Shown: piece after piece, positions 1 to 9,222 of the stretch | Numbering within the stretch: position 1 is the stretch's first letter | Layout: each line of letters opens with the position of its first letter | NCBI GenBank assembly: GCA_947505405.1 | Contig: CANNHR010000003.1 | Location: forward strand, 1 to 50,577 | Length of the DNA: 50,577 nt | Origin: Rickettsiales bacterium | Lineage (GTDB): Bacteria; Pseudomonadota; Alphaproteobacteria; Rickettsiales; Rickettsiaceae | Reading direction: 5' to 3' | The notes under the pieces: model-generated | What the model was told of the DNA's origin: nothing | Seen by the model: only the letters and a program-made list of their open reading frames with translations | Database searches by the model: none | Program-made: the position numbers and the translations under genes

Positions 1-393
1 CTTCGTTTGGCAAAGCTGAGTATTGCTAAAAATTAAGAGTTTTATCACATGTATAGGTGAGTTTTGGCGTTTTTTCCTATCCACGCAACAAAGCCGGCGC
101 GGGAATGACAATAAGGGATAGGAAAACCTCTGAAGGCATTTCCGACGGAGAGACTTCTTAAAAAGTCAGACTAACTCCGTCTCTTTTGAATTCGACAATA
201 CCAAAATGTTATCCTTCTAGGGCACCTGTCCCATGGCTGAATTCTAGCCTTCTCGCGGCTAGTGTGGTTAATAATATGGTTTTTAGCTGATAAAATATAA
301 AGCAACCTAAAATTATAAATGTATTTACATAATTAATTTGTTAAAAATGTAGATATATTTTATAACTTAAGAATAAGATATTAAAATCATATT
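1..393. repeat. Intergenic repeat debris, no gene seen
   Basis: No convincing reading frame is visible. Around 90-115 there is a half copy of the palindromic core also found near 4950 and 25660 (GCGCGGGAATGAC). At 133-155 there is a 23-base unit, AAGGCATTTCCGACGGAGAG followed by ACT, whose relatives lie at 4846-4869, 18123-18146, 22340-22362 and 25544-25567. From about 270 the sequence becomes very AT-rich and probably holds the promoter of the gene at 394, but no clear -35/-10 pair stands out. Confidence 0.5.
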
Positions 394-993
394 ATGGACA
401 ATATTTTAAAAATTTTTAAAAAAAATAATATCAACAATAGTCTTTATTTTTTACCTATTATAACAATGTTTATTCTGACTAATCTGATAAACTTGGTATT
501 AATTATTAGTCAGAACATAGTAATATGCTCTTGTATATATGTGTTGTTAGTTTTCACTGCGAATTTAATGTCAGAATTATCTGGCAAGAGAAAAACCATA
601 CAAACTCTAATAATATGCATACTGGTGAATACTCCCCTATTATTTAATATAAATTATCACATTAATGGCAACAAAATTAATGGCATTTTATTAGGTTCAT
701 TAATATCGATAATTATATCAATATATTGTGGTGTCAGTTTATTTTCAAAACTTAAATCTATTGATAATTTTCATATAAAGAATCTTCTTAGCTTACTTGT
801 TTGCTCTGTAGTTGATAGTATCACTATGTCAGTGTTTCTTTTACTAAATACCTTATCGATAAACAAAATAACATTTATATTTATATGTGATCTAATCTTT
901 AAATTTTCATATTCATTGACAATGAGTTTTTGTCTTATGTGTAGCATTTACTTATTACATCAAGTTAAAAATCGAAGCACCTCGTTGAATTAA
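394..993 (+). CDS. Probable VUT-family (YhhQ-like) membrane transporter
   Basis: A 199-residue, very hydrophobic protein with about six predicted membrane segments. Two stretches resemble the VUT family, which imports queuosine precursors: an acidic-then-basic loop after the second or third helix (residues about 55-68, TANLMSELSGKRK, compared with the family's NxxTExYGxxKA) and a segment near 130-150 (NLLSLLVCSVVDS) resembling the family's S-x-x-x-D motif. The similarity is weak, and the protein could be another small polytopic membrane protein. It stands alone, facing away from the convergent transporter at 1043. Base composition is among the most AT-rich in the window. Confidence 0.5.
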   Translation: MDNILKIFKKNNINNSLYFLPIITMFILTNLINLVLIISQNIVICSCIYVLLVFTANLMSELSGKRKTIQTLIICILVNTPLLFNINYHINGNKINGILLGSLISIIISIYCGVSLFSKLKSIDNFHIKNLLSLLVCSVVDSITMSVFLLLNTLSINKITFIFICDLIFKFSYSLTMSFCLMCSIYLLHQVKNRSTSLN

Positions 994-1042
994 TGTAAAT
1001 ATTAAAGGTGCAAAGAGGCGCCTAAGCTATTGAAGCTGAAAT

Positions 1043-2260
1043 TCAAGCATCTGATTTAGAAATGGAAATACTATAGTTAATGGGCTGCAATTCTGGGCTA
1101 ATTCGTTTACTCCACACAACTTCAAATACTCTACATAAAGCACCATTTGCAATTACATTGCAAGATGTGACAATAGGATCTAACACAACATTAAGAGCTA
1201 AAATAATGGCAATCATTTCTGCATTAAAATTCAAATATGTCTCATAAATAGGTAGCATAATGAAAATAGCCCCTCCTAAAATAGCAGCTGTTACAAAGCG
1301 CGCTAGTACAAATACACAACTAAATTGGATCCAAATTAATAATTCTGGGTCATGCCCAAAAAAGTTTCTGTAGATCAAAAAACATAAGAAAGCATTTACA
1401 ATACAGTCACCAACCTGTTGAATGTTAGTAGTAGCAGGGATGATCACTTTTGCCAAATTCTTATTTTGAAGATTCTTTGCTGTACCTTCTATTGTCCAAG
1501 GCATCGTTGATAGACTACATCCTGAAGTCAATGCTACACTTCCAGCTGGCAAAAGGTTCTTTATATGACGTATAACATTAATTAATGACCAGCCCGAACC
1601 TAAGATGAATAAAAATAAAATATATGAAAGTAAAAACAATATAAGCCAGAAAATCAAATTAGAATAGTGCGTTAGTATGTGATTTAGTAAGTTCATTTGA
1701 TACATTTGTGCAGCAAAACCTAGAATAAACAATGGAATAAGACGTGCAAAAACATTGACTAGCAGCCACTCCATTAATCTATAACTCCTATCTATTGATT
1801 GCTCTAAGAGTTTATTGCTATTAAAAGCTGCAATGCAACCCAATACCACCCCACCACATAACGCTCCTTTATCAGAAGACCACCAGATTGGTTTAACCAG
1901 TGGTAGCTGCCATAGCGCACTAAATTGAGCAGAAAATACAGTTGTTTCAAAAGAGAGGATAGTATCTGATACAACACTGGCGGCAAAGTAAGCGTACCAA
2001 ACTGAGCTAAAGTTAGAGATAGTTTCAAAAATTACTAGAGCTAGAATAAAAGCAATAGCTTGCTTCTTAAAAGCGCGAACGGTATGAGCAATAAATGCAC
2101 ATATTGTTAATGGCATAAGCCAGATCAAAAGCTCTTTGATCAGTAGGCTAATAGTATAGAAGAGTTGCTGCCATAGTAATGGCAAAAAATCTGCCAAAAT
2201 AACGTAAGACAGTAGGATAAGGATGATTTGAACACTTCTGTTCTTCAGTGCATACAACAT
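1043..2260 (-). CDS. Dicarboxylate/amino acid:cation symporter (DAACS family)
   Basis: A 405-residue polytopic inner-membrane protein of the GltP/DctA type, which takes up glutamate, aspartate or C4-dicarboxylates with Na+ or H+. The C-terminal half carries the family landmarks in order: a serine/threonine-rich re-entrant loop (LTSGCSLSTMPWTIEGTAKN), then a segment matching the NMDG helix (ATTNIQQVGD), then a segment matching the D-x3-T-x3-N helix (LDPIVTSCNVIANG). These signature residues are diverged from well-studied GltP proteins, so substrate and coupling ion are uncertain. It starts 7 bases after the oligopeptidase B stop and is probably the last gene of the minus-strand run. Confidence 0.8.
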   Translation of the reverse strand: MLYALKNRSVQIILILLSYVILADFLPLLWQQLFYTISLLIKELLIWLMPLTICAFIAHTVRAFKKQAIAFILALVIFETISNFSSVWYAYFAASVVSDTILSFETTVFSAQFSALWQLPLVKPIWWSSDKGALCGGVVLGCIAAFNSNKLLEQSIDRSYRLMEWLLVNVFARLIPLFILGFAAQMYQMNLLNHILTHYSNLIFWLILFLLSYILFLFILGSGWSLINVIRHIKNLLPAGSVALTSGCSLSTMPWTIEGTAKNLQNKNLAKVIIPATTNIQQVGDCIVNAFLCFLIYRNFFGHDPELLIWIQFSCVFVLARFVTAAILGGAIFIMLPIYETYLNFNAEMIAIILALNVVLDPIVTSCNVIANGALCRVFEVVWSKRISPELQPINYSISISKSDA

Positions 2261-2267
2261 AAAACAA

Positions 2268-4337
2268 CTATTTAATTTTAAAAATTTTAGTAATGAAAAC
2301 CAGGTCTTCAGCCGCTTCTTTTAAGTAATCAAATCTTCCAGATGCACCTGAATGGCCAAAACTCATATTTGTTTTAAAAATAATGACATTATCTCCGAGT
2401 TTTCGATCCCTTAGTCGGGCGACCCATTTTGCAGCTTCCCAATATCCAACACGAGGATCAGAGAGTCCGGCAGTTACAAATAGATTGGGATAGTTTTGGG
2501 TTGAGACGTTATCATAAGGCGAATAAGATTTCATATACTCAAAATAATCTTTCTCTTTTGGATTACCCCATTCTTTGTATTCTCCAGGAGTAAGCGGAAG
2601 ATTTTCATCTAGCATCGTGTTTAAAACATCTACAAACGGTACATGCGCAATTACTGCTTTAAATAATTCAGGCCTTTGGTTTATAACATTACCAACAAGC
2701 ATCCCGCCAGCACTGCCTCCGATAATCGCAATATTTCCATCGGATGTATAGTTTAGTTTAACAAGCTCATCCGCAACTGCAATAAAATCTGAAAACGTAC
2801 GTTTTTTATTAAGAAATTTAGCATCTTCATACCAGTTATGCCCAAGATCATCACCACCACGTGTATGTGCGATTGCATAGACAAATCCTCTGTTTACAAG
2901 TGAAATAGCGCTATTCCTAAACGATGGGGATACACTCAAGCCATAAGAACCATAGCCATATAGATATAGTGGATTTGATCCATCGCCTTTAAATAATGAT
3001 TTTTTATAAAATAAGCTGACGGGGACTTCGACTGAATCTGTTTTTACAAACAAGCGCTCAACTGCATATTCTTCGGGGTTAAAGCCACTCGGTATTTCTT
3101 GTACCTTAAGTGTCGATAGTTCATTTGAATTAAAATCATAGCTATAAACAGTATTCGGTCGTGCTAAAGAACTATAATCTACCCTAATATCGTTTTCTTC
3201 AAAGTTAGTTGAATATATGCCTGCTGTATATGCATTTTCTGGAAAACTTAAGACTTTCTCGGTTTCATTTTCTAAATTTCTAGCCATCAATTCACGTAAG
3301 CCTTTAACTTTATAATTCATCAATAGATAATCTTTAGTTAAATCAAAGCCGGACAGATATTTATCCTCTTTTTCTGTAATATATTTTGACCATGGTTTGG
3401 TAGAGGAATAATCTTTTGACTCTGTACGCAATATATGAAAATTCTTAGCTCCGTCATTAGTATGCTGATAGAAAAACTTTCCATTATGGTCTACAGAGTA
3501 CTGAATTCGGTCTTTTCTAGGCAGAATAATGCGTGGAATGAGGGTTTTGTCAGTCATTTTAATAAAATATATTTCATTACTATCATGACCACTTACAGTA
3601 ATAAAAATATATTTTTTGCTTGATGATTTCCCTACATTCGTATGGTATAATGGGTCTTTTTCATGTAAGATGAGTTTATCATCAGCATTTTTAGTTCCAA
3701 GTTTATGGAATAATACCTTGTCCCGACGCCACTTGTCATCTGTAGGGGTATAAAAAAAGCCGCTCTGGTCTTCATGCCAAACAATTGAACCTATTGTGTT
3801 ATCAATCTGGTCTTCAAGGAAAGTTTGAGTTTCTAGGTTAAAGACCTTCAATGTATATTTTTCTCCCCCTGTGAAATCAACTGAATAAGCCATTAATTTA
3901 TGATCTGGGCTGATAGAAAATGACCCTATAGAAGTGTATTTTTGATCTTTGGCAAGCTTATTTATATCAAGAAGTATTTCTTCGGAAGAGGACACAGAAC
4001 CTTTTTTACGACAATAGATGGCATAATCTTTATCTTCCTCAGTTCTCGTATAGTAAAAATAATCATCTTTCTTGATGTAAGTCGACTGATCGGCAAGTTT
4101 GATTCTGCCTTTAAGCTCCTCAAAGAGCATGTTTTTTTTATCAGCAAGGGGGGCCATGTAACTGTCAAAATATTTATTTTCTTTATTTAAATAAGAAAGC
4201 ACTGCTTCGTCAGTAATTTTATCTGGCCAGCCGCTTGCGCGCAGCCAATGATACTCATCTTGAACTTTTGTGCCGTGTAACTCAAATTCATACGGAATTT
4301 TTTTAGCAAATGGTGGGTTCATAGTCTCTTCTTTCAT
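2268..4337 (-). CDS. ptrB: Oligopeptidase B (S9A prolyl oligopeptidase family)
   Basis: A 689-residue serine peptidase that cleaves short peptides after Lys or Arg. It has an N-terminal beta-propeller and a C-terminal alpha/beta hydrolase domain. The catalytic triad is visible: Ser542 in GGSAGG, Asp627 in SDPRVGYWE and His662 in FGHSGASGR, each ten residues later than in E. coli OpdB. The start at 4337 is chosen because a strong Shine-Dalgarno (AAGGAGAT) lies 5 bases before it. An upstream in-frame ATG at 4388 would add 17 residues that look like a signal sequence, but no good ribosome binding site precedes it. The gene directly follows nrdR. Confidence 0.9.
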   Translation of the reverse strand: MKEETMNPPFAKKIPYEFELHGTKVQDEYHWLRASGWPDKITDEAVLSYLNKENKYFDSYMAPLADKKNMLFEELKGRIKLADQSTYIKKDDYFYYTRTEEDKDYAIYCRKKGSVSSSEEILLDINKLAKDQKYTSIGSFSISPDHKLMAYSVDFTGGEKYTLKVFNLETQTFLEDQIDNTIGSIVWHEDQSGFFYTPTDDKWRRDKVLFHKLGTKNADDKLILHEKDPLYHTNVGKSSSKKYIFITVSGHDSNEIYFIKMTDKTLIPRIILPRKDRIQYSVDHNGKFFYQHTNDGAKNFHILRTESKDYSSTKPWSKYITEKEDKYLSGFDLTKDYLLMNYKVKGLRELMARNLENETEKVLSFPENAYTAGIYSTNFEENDIRVDYSSLARPNTVYSYDFNSNELSTLKVQEIPSGFNPEEYAVERLFVKTDSVEVPVSLFYKKSLFKGDGSNPLYLYGYGSYGLSVSPSFRNSAISLVNRGFVYAIAHTRGGDDLGHNWYEDAKFLNKKRTFSDFIAVADELVKLNYTSDGNIAIIGGSAGGMLVGNVINQRPELFKAVIAHVPFVDVLNTMLDENLPLTPGEYKEWGNPKEKDYFEYMKSYSPYDNVSTQNYPNLFVTAGLSDPRVGYWEAAKWVARLRDRKLGDNVIIFKTNMSFGHSGASGRFDYLKEAAEDLVFITKIFKIK

Positions 4338-4340
4338 CAT

Positions 4341-4350
4341 ATCTCCTTGT
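4341..4350 (-). promoter_or_regulatory. Ribosome binding site deciding the ptrB start
   Basis: On the minus strand this reads ACAAGGAGAT, directly before two consecutive ATG codons (4340 and 4337). It lies inside the longer possible frame that starts at 4388, and it favours initiation at 4337 or 4340, which would give a cytosolic protein without the hydrophobic leader. Confidence 0.6.
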
Positions 4351-4389
4351 ATAAAAAACAGTATTAATACAGTAACAATTATCTTCATA

Positions 4390-4845
4390 TTATTGATTTT
4401 CTTTTATTTTTCCTATAAATTTTGCAAAATCTTTAGCAGTAGAGAAATCTTTATATACTGATGCAAATCTTATATAGGCTACTGGATCTATTTTAGCAAG
4501 TTCCTGCATTATCAATTTACCTATCATGCGTGATTGAACCTCTTTAGAGCTAGAGCTTTCTATTTCTAATGTTATTCTGTTTGCAATTTTTTCTATTTCT
4601 TCTTCAGTAAAATTTCTTTTTCTTAGGGCTGTTGTAATTGATTTTAGTATTTTTACTCTATCAAACGGCCTTTTAGCTCCGCTTCTTTTTACAATAATCA
4701 ACTCTCTTAGCTGTATTCTTTCGAAAGTAGTGAATCTACCTTTGCATTTCAAACATGATCTTCGGCGCCTAACTATCTTACCTTCATCGGTTTCACGCGA
4801 GTCTTTAACAACAGTATCTGGTGATTGACAAAAGGGACATTTCAT
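4390..4845 (-). CDS. nrdR: Transcriptional repressor NrdR
   Basis: A 151-residue protein of full family length. NrdR represses ribonucleotide reductase genes by sensing ATP/dATP. An N-terminal zinc ribbon is formed by Cys3, Cys6, Cys31 and Cys34, followed by the basic RRRRSC segment and an ATP-cone domain (residues about 49-139, starting IIVKRSGAKRPFDR). It lies directly downstream of glyA, an arrangement common in alphaproteobacteria. The 142-base gap to glyA is filled by a palindromic repeat that begins right at the nrdR start codon, so the repeat must form the nrdR leader. Confidence 0.95.
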   Translation of the reverse strand: MKCPFCQSPDTVVKDSRETDEGKIVRRRRSCLKCKGRFTTFERIQLRELIIVKRSGAKRPFDRVKILKSITTALRKRNFTEEEIEKIANRITLEIESSSSKEVQSRMIGKLIMQELAKIDPVAYIRFASVYKDFSTAKDFAKFIGKIKENQ

Positions 4846-4966
4846 AGTCGATCCGCCAGAAATGTTTTACAAAGGTTTAGTCTCTTTTTTATCATTCCCG
4901 CTCCAGGCGAAATCCAGTCTTTTCGCTGGTTTACCATGGATTCCCACCTGGCGCGGGCAATGACAC
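4846..4966. repeat. Palindromic repeat, family A copy 1 (glyA-nrdR gap)
   Basis: The flank reads GATCCGCCAGAAATGTTTTA (from 4850), then ACAAAGGTTT, followed by an imperfectly palindromic core at 4891-4964 that begins TCATTCCCGC and ends GCGGGCAATGAC. A second copy at 25544-25665 has the same flank in the same orientation, but its core is the reverse complement of this one. Both copies sit directly upstream of a start codon (nrdR here, pth there). Confidence 0.8.
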
Positions 4967-4987
4967 CGATATCGAGTTCATAGTTTA

Positions 4988-6241
4988 TTACTCATAAATA
5001 GGGAATTTTTTAGTTATTTCAATTGCTTTAGCGTACACTTCTTTCTCTATTTTAGTGTTATTTTCAGATTGTTTGAGCCCATCTAGTACATCTGCAATCA
5101 AATTTCCTACTATTCGAAACTCGCTTTCCTTAAATCCGCGAGTTGTACATGCTGGAGTGCCTAATCTTACTCCCGATGTAATAAATGGAGAAGTAGAGTC
5201 AAAAGGAACAGTATTTTTATTTGACGTGATCCCAGCTCTATCCAATGACTCTGACGCTAATTTCCCTGTAAGTCCATGTTTTCTGAGATCAAGTAATACA
5301 ATATGATTTACAGTTCCTCCAGTAAGAATATCATACCCCCTTTCCACAAGAGCCTTGCCAAGCGCCTTTGCATTTAATAATACTTGGTCTATATAAGATT
5401 TATAATCATCTGTTAGAGCTTCTTTGAATGCAACTGCTTTAGCGGCTATAATATGCATAAGTGGGCCACCTTGCAGGCCGGGAAATACGGCTTTATTTAG
5501 TTTTTGACCTATTTCCTCGTCATCAGACATAATAATACCACCACGAGGGCCTCTGAGAGTCTTATGAGTGGTTGAAGTCACGACATGTGCATGCGGAAAT
5601 GGGCTAGGGTGCTTACCAGTTGCAACGATTCCAGCGATATGGGCAATATCTGCCATGAGGAATGCACCAACTTTGTCAGCAATTGCCCTGAATTTAGCAA
5701 AATCAAGAGTTTGCGTATATGCAGAGTAGCCTGCAATAATAAGCTTAGGCTTATGTTCCAATGCTAATCTTTCTACTTCAGAGTAGTCAATTAAATAAGT
5801 TTTAGGGTCGACACCATAAAATACTGGTTTGAACCACCTACCGGAAAGGTTTGGAGCAGCTCCATGTGTTAAATGACCGCCGCAATCCAAAGACATACCT
5901 AAAATCTTATCTCCTGGAGTAAGTAGAGCCAAATATACCGCTTGATTCGCTTGCGAACCTGAGTGCGGTTGAACGTTTGCGTATGAACATTTAAATAATT
6001 GTTTCAACCTCTCAATGGCAAGTATTTCAGCTTTGTCTACTTCTTCACAGCCGCAATAGTATCTCTTACCAGCATAACCTTCGGCATATTTATTGGTCAT
6101 AATCGATCCTTGCGCTTCAAGGGTTGCTTTACTAACAAAATTCTCAGAAGCGATAAGTTCAATATTATGCTCTTGTCTTAGTTTTTCAGCGTTTATTGCG
6201 GCATAAATTTCTGGGTCTGATATATTCAGTTCTTTATTCAT
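4988..6241 (-). CDS. glyA: Serine hydroxymethyltransferase
   Basis: A 417-residue PLP enzyme that interconverts serine and glycine and supplies 5,10-methylene-tetrahydrofolate. The PLP-binding lysine is Lys227 in [14 protein letters not shown], and the conserved N-terminal ELIASENF and [14 protein letters not shown]-like segments are present (here ending RYYCGCE). Full length. The start is supported by AGGAGATGTAG just upstream. It follows the carboxylesterase with a 13-base gap and is probably co-transcribed with it. Confidence 0.97.
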   Translation of the reverse strand: MNKELNISDPEIYAAINAEKLRQEHNIELIASENFVSKATLEAQGSIMTNKYAEGYAGKRYYCGCEEVDKAEILAIERLKQLFKCSYANVQPHSGSQANQAVYLALLTPGDKILGMSLDCGGHLTHGAAPNLSGRWFKPVFYGVDPKTYLIDYSEVERLALEHKPKLIIAGYSAYTQTLDFAKFRAIADKVGAFLMADIAHIAGIVATGKHPSPFPHAHVVTSTTHKTLRGPRGGIIMSDDEEIGQKLNKAVFPGLQGGPLMHIIAAKAVAFKEALTDDYKSYIDQVLLNAKALGKALVERGYDILTGGTVNHIVLLDLRKHGLTGKLASESLDRAGITSNKNTVPFDSTSPFITSGVRLGTPACTTRGFKESEFRIVGNLIADVLDGLKQSENNTKIEKEVYAKAIEITKKFPIYE

Positions 6242-6254
6242 CTACATCTCCTAC

Positions 6255-6896
6255 TTAAATTCCACGTAAAAAATTTAAAGCAAATTGCATTCCCTCATCA
6301 TCTATTGAATGAGTCAGATTAGGTATCAAATGCAACTGGTAACTTATGTTATTGTTCTCACAATATTTAGCAAATTCTTTACTCTGACTAGCTGGTACTA
6401 CATCATCATTAAGCCCATGAATTATACAAATTGGAGTGGATGTTGTTTTTAGCTCGGTTGGTTTAACTAATCTACCAGAGAATCCAACCATTCCAGCAAA
6501 GGGCTCCTTTTGCATTAGAGTAAGATAAGACGCTATCATGGTTCCTTGAGAAAAACCAACAAGAATTGTATCAGAGTTTCTTACGCTTAGTTCTTTTTGC
6601 TTATCTTCAATTATTTTCTGAAGCTTGGCAGAGTTACTTTTTACTAACTGCGAAATAGTTGCACTATCACGATCTCTCAGACTAAACCATTGTCTGCCAA
6701 ATGGAGCCATGTCATAAGGTTCCACGCCATGAGGAGAGATAAAATAGTAATTAGGCAATGATTCTTGGATAAATGGAACCAATCCAATAAGATCATGACC
6801 ATCAGAACCAACGCCGTGGAGTAACACAAGAAGCTTATCAGCCTTTCCCGAAAGAGGCTTTATTTCTGGATAATCAAGTATTTCTTCTGATTTCAT
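6255..6896 (-). CDS. Carboxylesterase / phospholipase-type alpha/beta hydrolase
   Basis: A 213-residue cytosolic hydrolase of the YpfH/EstB-like esterase family. It shows the oxyanion-hole segment LLHGVGSDGHDL, the nucleophile elbow GFSQGT (serine at about residue 115), an aspartate in HGLNDDVVP and a histidine in LTHSIDDEG. The substrate cannot be told from sequence; short-chain esters or lysophospholipids are usual for the family. It starts 2 bases after the nth stop and precedes glyA. Confidence 0.88.
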   Translation of the reverse strand: MKSEEILDYPEIKPLSGKADKLLVLLHGVGSDGHDLIGLVPFIQESLPNYYFISPHGVEPYDMAPFGRQWFSLRDRDSATISQLVKSNSAKLQKIIEDKQKELSVRNSDTILVGFSQGTMIASYLTLMQKEPFAGMVGFSGRLVKPTELKTTSTPICIIHGLNDDVVPASQSKEFAKYCENNNISYQLHLIPNLTHSIDDEGMQFALNFLRGI

Positions 6897-6898
6897 AG

Positions 6899-7549
6899 CT
6901 ATTTACCTGTATTAAGTTTCATTTTTTTGTAATATGAGCAATAAGCCGATATATTACATTCTAAGCACATTGGCGTCCTTGCTTTACATACGTACCTTCC
7001 ATGCAAAATTAACCAATGATGAGCATGAAAAAGCCATTTTTTGGGTATTTTTTTTAAAAGATCCTGTTCTACTTTTTCCGGGGACCTCCCAATGCTTAAT
7101 CCAATTCTATGTGCAACGCGAAAGACATGTGTATCCACGGGCATTGTTGGTTTTGCAAATGCGCAATTCAAAATTACATTCGCTGTCTTTCTACCAACAC
7201 CAGGTAATTTTATTAACTCTTCAAAATTGTCCGGAATAATCGAGTTATATTTATCGATCAAAATCTGGCAAAGTGCAATAATATTTTTTGCTTTTGAGTT
7301 ATATAAGCCTATGGTTTTTATGTAGGTTTTTAAATTAGTTTCTCCTAGTGAAAGTATTTTTTGAGGAGTATTGAATTGGGCAAAAAGATTTTTTGTTGCT
7401 TTATTTACCGAAATATCAGTCGCTTGTGCCGATAAGATAACGGCTACTGTTAGTGTAAAATTATTGGTATAGTCTAATTCAGTTTTAGGTGTTGGATCAG
7501 CATCGCTAAAAATTTGAAATATTTTTTCTATTTTGTCGTAGGATGTCAT
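6899..7549 (-). CDS. nth: Endonuclease III
   Basis: A 216-residue DNA glycosylase/AP lyase that removes oxidised pyrimidines. The helix-hairpin-helix [13 protein letters not shown] contains catalytic Lys121, and Asp139 lies in MPVDTHVFR, positions nearly identical to E. coli Nth (120 and 138). The 4Fe-4S cluster ligands are Cys188, Cys195, Cys198 and Cys204 with the standard C-x6-C-x2-C-x5-C spacing. It is the first gene of the minus-strand run. Confidence 0.96.
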   Translation of the reverse strand: MTSYDKIEKIFQIFSDADPTPKTELDYTNNFTLTVAVILSAQATDISVNKATKNLFAQFNTPQKILSLGETNLKTYIKTIGLYNSKAKNIIALCQILIDKYNSIIPDNFEELIKLPGVGRKTANVILNCAFAKPTMPVDTHVFRVAHRIGLSIGRSPEKVEQDLLKKIPKKWLFHAHHWLILHGRYVCKARTPMCLECNISAYCSYYKKMKLNTGK

Positions 7550-7651
7550 GCTTTGCCTAGAGCTTGTTTCGAATTTATATTTATTTTATATTGCTAATTG
7601 TATATAATAGATAGGAAAATGACGCAACCTTTTGTTTATCAAGGATTAATT

Positions 7652-8026
7652 ATGAATGAAAACAAAATTTTTGATTTTATTAACGAACAGATTTCTACAA
7701 ATGAGGTAGTTCTCTTTATGAAAGGCACTGCAGATTTTCCGCAATGCGGCTTTTCTGCAATGGTTGTTGGTATATTGCAGACGCTTGGTTTAAAATTTAA
7801 GGATATCAATGTGCTTGAAAACCCAGACTTACGTCAGGGTATAAAAGATTTTGCCGAGTGGCCTACTATTCCCCAACTTTATATCGCAGGAGAGTTTGTT
7901 GGTGGCTGTGATATTGTTAGAGAGATGTTTGAGACCGGTGAATTATCTGCTTTAATCAAGGATATTCATAACGACCATACGAAGCCAGCAATGCAAGAAA
8001 GTGCAGCTATTGAAGCAAGCCAGTAA
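7652..8026 (+). CDS. grxD: Monothiol glutaredoxin Grx4 family
   Basis: A 124-residue monothiol glutaredoxin with the CGFS active site (Cys32) and the [20 protein letters not shown] glutathione-binding segment. These proteins carry and deliver 2Fe-2S clusters. An in-frame ATG upstream at 7598 would add 18 residues, but the start at 7652 matches the family N-terminus and has AAGGA upstream. The C-terminus has a short extra tail of about 20 residues. Divergent from nth across about 100 bases. Confidence 0.94.
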   Translation: MNENKIFDFINEQISTNEVVLFMKGTADFPQCGFSAMVVGILQTLGLKFKDINVLENPDLRQGIKDFAEWPTIPQLYIAGEFVGGCDIVREMFETGELSALIKDIHNDHTKPAMQESAAIEASQ

Positions 8027-8039
8027 ATAAAAAAAACCA

Positions 8040-8245
8040 TTGTGTCGAGAAGCATGAAAGGTGATGTGACTAGGGTAAAAGTCGTCCTACCGCCGACTTA
8101 CTCGGTATCTTATTCTTTCGTTGTATGAGAGGATCTTGAGCCGAGGCACATGCGTGTAGGCACAAAACATGTTAGGCATGGACTTATTCTTTGTGACATC
8201 GACTACGCCTCCTTGTGATGACCGATATAACACAATTTAATTTAT
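8040..8245. repeat. Degenerate palindromic repeat, family B
   Basis: The stretch around 8090-8150 (CTCGGTATCTTATTCTTTCG, then TTGTATGAGAGGATC) aligns with the family B copy near 24790-24830 (CCGGTATCTTCTTCTATTGT, then ATGAGATCC). It is more decayed than the copies near 32.5 and 35.8 kb. No gene or clear terminator is visible in the 253-base gap. Confidence 0.45.
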
Positions 8246-8279
8246 TGAACAGTTTCGTAAAACTCGTGGTTTTTTATAG

Positions 8280-9215
8280 ATGACAGAAAATGCAATACTC
8301 ATTCAGAATCTGGTAAAAAAATATAATGAGAGCCGATCAGATGTCACTAATCATAGAGCATTAGATGATTTAAATCTTGCGATTCCAAGAGGGTCAATCT
8401 TTGGCCTGCTTGGTCCAAATGGTGCTGGTAAATCGACTTTAATAAATATTTTAGCTGGAACTGTAGTAAAAACTTATGGTGAAGTTAGAATTATGGGTAC
8501 TTCAATAGATGAATTTCCTAAAAAGGCACGATCATCAATTGGCATTGTTCCCCAAGAAGTTTCGTTTGATACATTCTTTCCAATTTATCAAGCGCTGGAA
8601 TTTTATGCGGGCTACTATGGAATTAAACCAAGCTTTCGTAAAACAGAGGAAATCTTAAAAGCCCTTAGTCTGTGGGATAAAAAAAATAGTTTTCCGCAGC
8701 AGCTTTCTGGCGGAATGAAAAGACGTTTTCTTATAGCCAAAGCGATGGTTCATTCACCGTCTGTGCTAATCCTTGATGAACCAACAGCTGGAGTAGATTT
8801 AGAGCTTCGCCTGCAGCTTTGGGAGTATGTAAAAACATTAAATAAGCAAGGAATGACTATTATTATTACAACTCACTACCTTGCAGAAGCGCAAGAATTA
8901 TGCGATGAAATCGCCTTTATCAATAAAGGAAAAATTATTAAGCAAGATACGAAACACAATCTGCTTCATGATCTTGGCACAAGACATATAGATGTTGAAT
9001 TTAATACTTCTGTAGATCTCACAATGGTTGAATTTGCTAATGGTTCGGTTGAAATATTGTCTGCAAACAAAATTCGTTTTCAGGTGAATGACGCTAGTGG
9101 AGATAATTATTCTCAGATACTAAAGAATATCAATGAGATAGGAGGCCAGATCAGAGATTTAAGCGTATCTCAACCAGACCTTGAAGTTATTTTTCATCAG
9201 ATTATGCAGGAATAA
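8280..9215 (+). CDS. ABC-2 type transporter ATP-binding protein
   Basis: A 311-residue ATPase with Walker A GPNGAGKST (about residue 49), signature LSGGMKRR, Walker B LILDEPTAGVD and an H-loop in TTHYLAEA. The family drives export of drugs, lipids or polysaccharides with a separate membrane permease (YadG/CcmA-like). No permease gene is next to it; ygfZ follows immediately. Its partner is either elsewhere in the genome or lost. The roughly 70-residue C-terminal extension is typical of the YadG-type subgroup. Confidence 0.85.
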   Translation: MTENAILIQNLVKKYNESRSDVTNHRALDDLNLAIPRGSIFGLLGPNGAGKSTLINILAGTVVKTYGEVRIMGTSIDEFPKKARSSIGIVPQEVSFDTFFPIYQALEFYAGYYGIKPSFRKTEEILKALSLWDKKNSFPQQLSGGMKRRFLIAKAMVHSPSVLILDEPTAGVDLELRLQLWEYVKTLNKQGMTIIITTHYLAEAQELCDEIAFINKGKIIKQDTKHNLLHDLGTRHIDVEFNTSVDLTMVEFANGSVEILSANKIRFQVNDASGDNYSQILKNINEIGGQIRDLSVSQPDLEVIFHQIMQE

Positions 9216-9222
9216 ATATAGT

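Noticed and set aside
4338-4388. Signal peptide on oligopeptidase B
   Set aside because: The upstream ATG at 4388 would add a hydrophobic leader, but a strong ribosome binding site lies directly before 4337-4340 and the triad positions fit the shorter, cytosolic form. Kept only as an alternative.
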